From Pseudomonadota bacterium (GTDB lineage: Bacteria > Pseudomonadota > Alphaproteobacteria > Rhizobiales > Rhizobiaceae), in contig JAEZXX010000100.1 in the NCBI GenBank assembly GCA_023419535.1, positions 1-6,625 of the forward strand: 6,625 nucleotides of DNA, written 5' to 3'. Each line of letters opens with the position of its first letter. Within the stretch, counting starts at the first letter, position 1. Shown here piece by piece: positions 6,145-6,625 of this stretch. The notes under the pieces were generated by a model. That model had not been told where the DNA came from, searched no databases, and saw only the letters and a program-made list of their open reading frames with translations. Position numbers and translations under genes: made by a program.

Positions 6145-6625
6145 AGCTTACAGACCTAGAGATCGCGGTCCAGCGGCAACGAGCCGACGCTCGGCGACAG
6201 TATCCGCCTCAGCTTACAGACCTAGAGATCGCGGTCCAGCGGCAACTGGAACGAGGAGGTGATGTTCCGGGTGGGCAGCTTACAGACCTAGAGATCGCGG
6301 TCCAGCGGCAACTGTGGGCGTCAGCCTGCGCGCGGATCGCCGAGCTTACAGACCTAGAGATCGCGGTCCAGCGGCAACGCAAGCGGCTCGACATCGTCGA
6401 CCTCCACTAGCTTACAGACCTAGAGATCGCGGTCCAGCGGCAACCCGATCGACCGTCGTATCGAATGTAGGCACAGCTTACAGACCTAGAGATCGCGGTC
6501 CAGCGGCAACCTGACCGCCGACAGGTAGACCGACGCGGCGAGCTTACAGACCTAGAGATCGCGGTCCAGCGGCAACGAAACCGTCCGTGTCGTATTCAGT
6601 CTCGTCAGCTTACAGACCTAGAGAT
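6145..6625 (-). CRISPR. Type II-C CRISPR array, runs off the right edge
   Basis: There are seven complete and identical 36-bp repeats (6145-6180, 6211-6246, 6277-6312, 6343-6378, 6409-6444, 6475-6510, 6541-6576) and a cut-off eighth (6607-6625). They alternate with seven spacers, each exactly 30 bp. In crRNA sense (minus strand) the repeat begins GTTGCCGCTGGACCGCG and ends GGTCTGTAAGCT. The GTT start and 36-bp length are typical of type II. Orientation follows from the tracrRNA anti-repeat, so crRNAs are transcribed towards cas2. The spacers do not repeat one another, and I saw no match to the rest of the window. The repeat next to cas2 is not degenerate, so the array end does not reveal which side is older. 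A leader may lie outside the window. Confidence 0.97.

Noticed and set aside
6209..6514. Short open frames through the CRISPR array on both strands
   Set aside because: They are artefacts of the repeat unit being translated again and again.

Overview
The window carries a complete type II-C CRISPR-Cas locus from a high-GC bacterium, most likely an alphaproteobacterium of the Hyphomicrobiales (Rhizobiales) type. This rests on the very GC-rich coding sequence, the style of the ~1,100-residue Cas9, the tracrRNA encoded antisense just upstream of cas9, and a neighbouring YqaA/DedA-type membrane protein of alphaproteobacterial size. The taxonomic call is an inference; no rRNA or other marker is present.

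Layout. Positions 1-288 hold no supported gene and begin with a run of eight G. Positions 289-873 (+) encode a small YqaA/DedA (VTT-domain) membrane protein with no evident link to CRISPR. Positions 874-1498 are a less GC-rich intergenic stretch that forms the regulatory heart of the locus. It contains a minus-strand tracrRNA (about 1062 to 987) with a TTGACA promoter, an anti-repeat matching the array repeat, and a strong terminator. It also contains a degenerate CRISPR repeat upstream of the tracrRNA (1117-1100), and an imperfect ~22-bp direct repeat with one copy beside that degenerate repeat (1120-1141) and the other just upstream of cas9 (1400-1422). Positions 1499-4792 encode Cas9, 4794-5735 Cas1 and 5732-6070 Cas2, tightly packed as one operon. 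After a short spacer with a perfect 13-bp inverted repeat comes a CRISPR array (6145 to the window edge) of seven full and one cut-off identical 36-bp repeats separated by 30-bp spacers. There is no csn2 or cas4, which defines subtype II-C.

How the parts work together. The anti-repeat fixes the orientation: crRNAs must be read from the minus strand of the array, towards cas2 and convergent with the cas operon. They pair with the minus-strand tracrRNA through a duplex of about 25 bp and load into Cas9, whose RuvC and HNH catalytic residues all appear intact. Cas1 and Cas2 would add spacers.

Most interesting observation. A transcript starting upstream of the normal tracrRNA promoter would read, in order, a pseudo-spacer, a degenerate repeat complementary to the anti-repeat, and then the tracrRNA. 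That is the architecture of a natural single-guide RNA, as in the S. pyogenes long tracrRNA. Its pseudo-spacer nearly matches a sequence 77-99 bp upstream of the cas9 start codon. This suggests that Cas9 is guided to its own promoter region to repress the cas operon. The repeats are seen directly; the autoregulatory function is inference.
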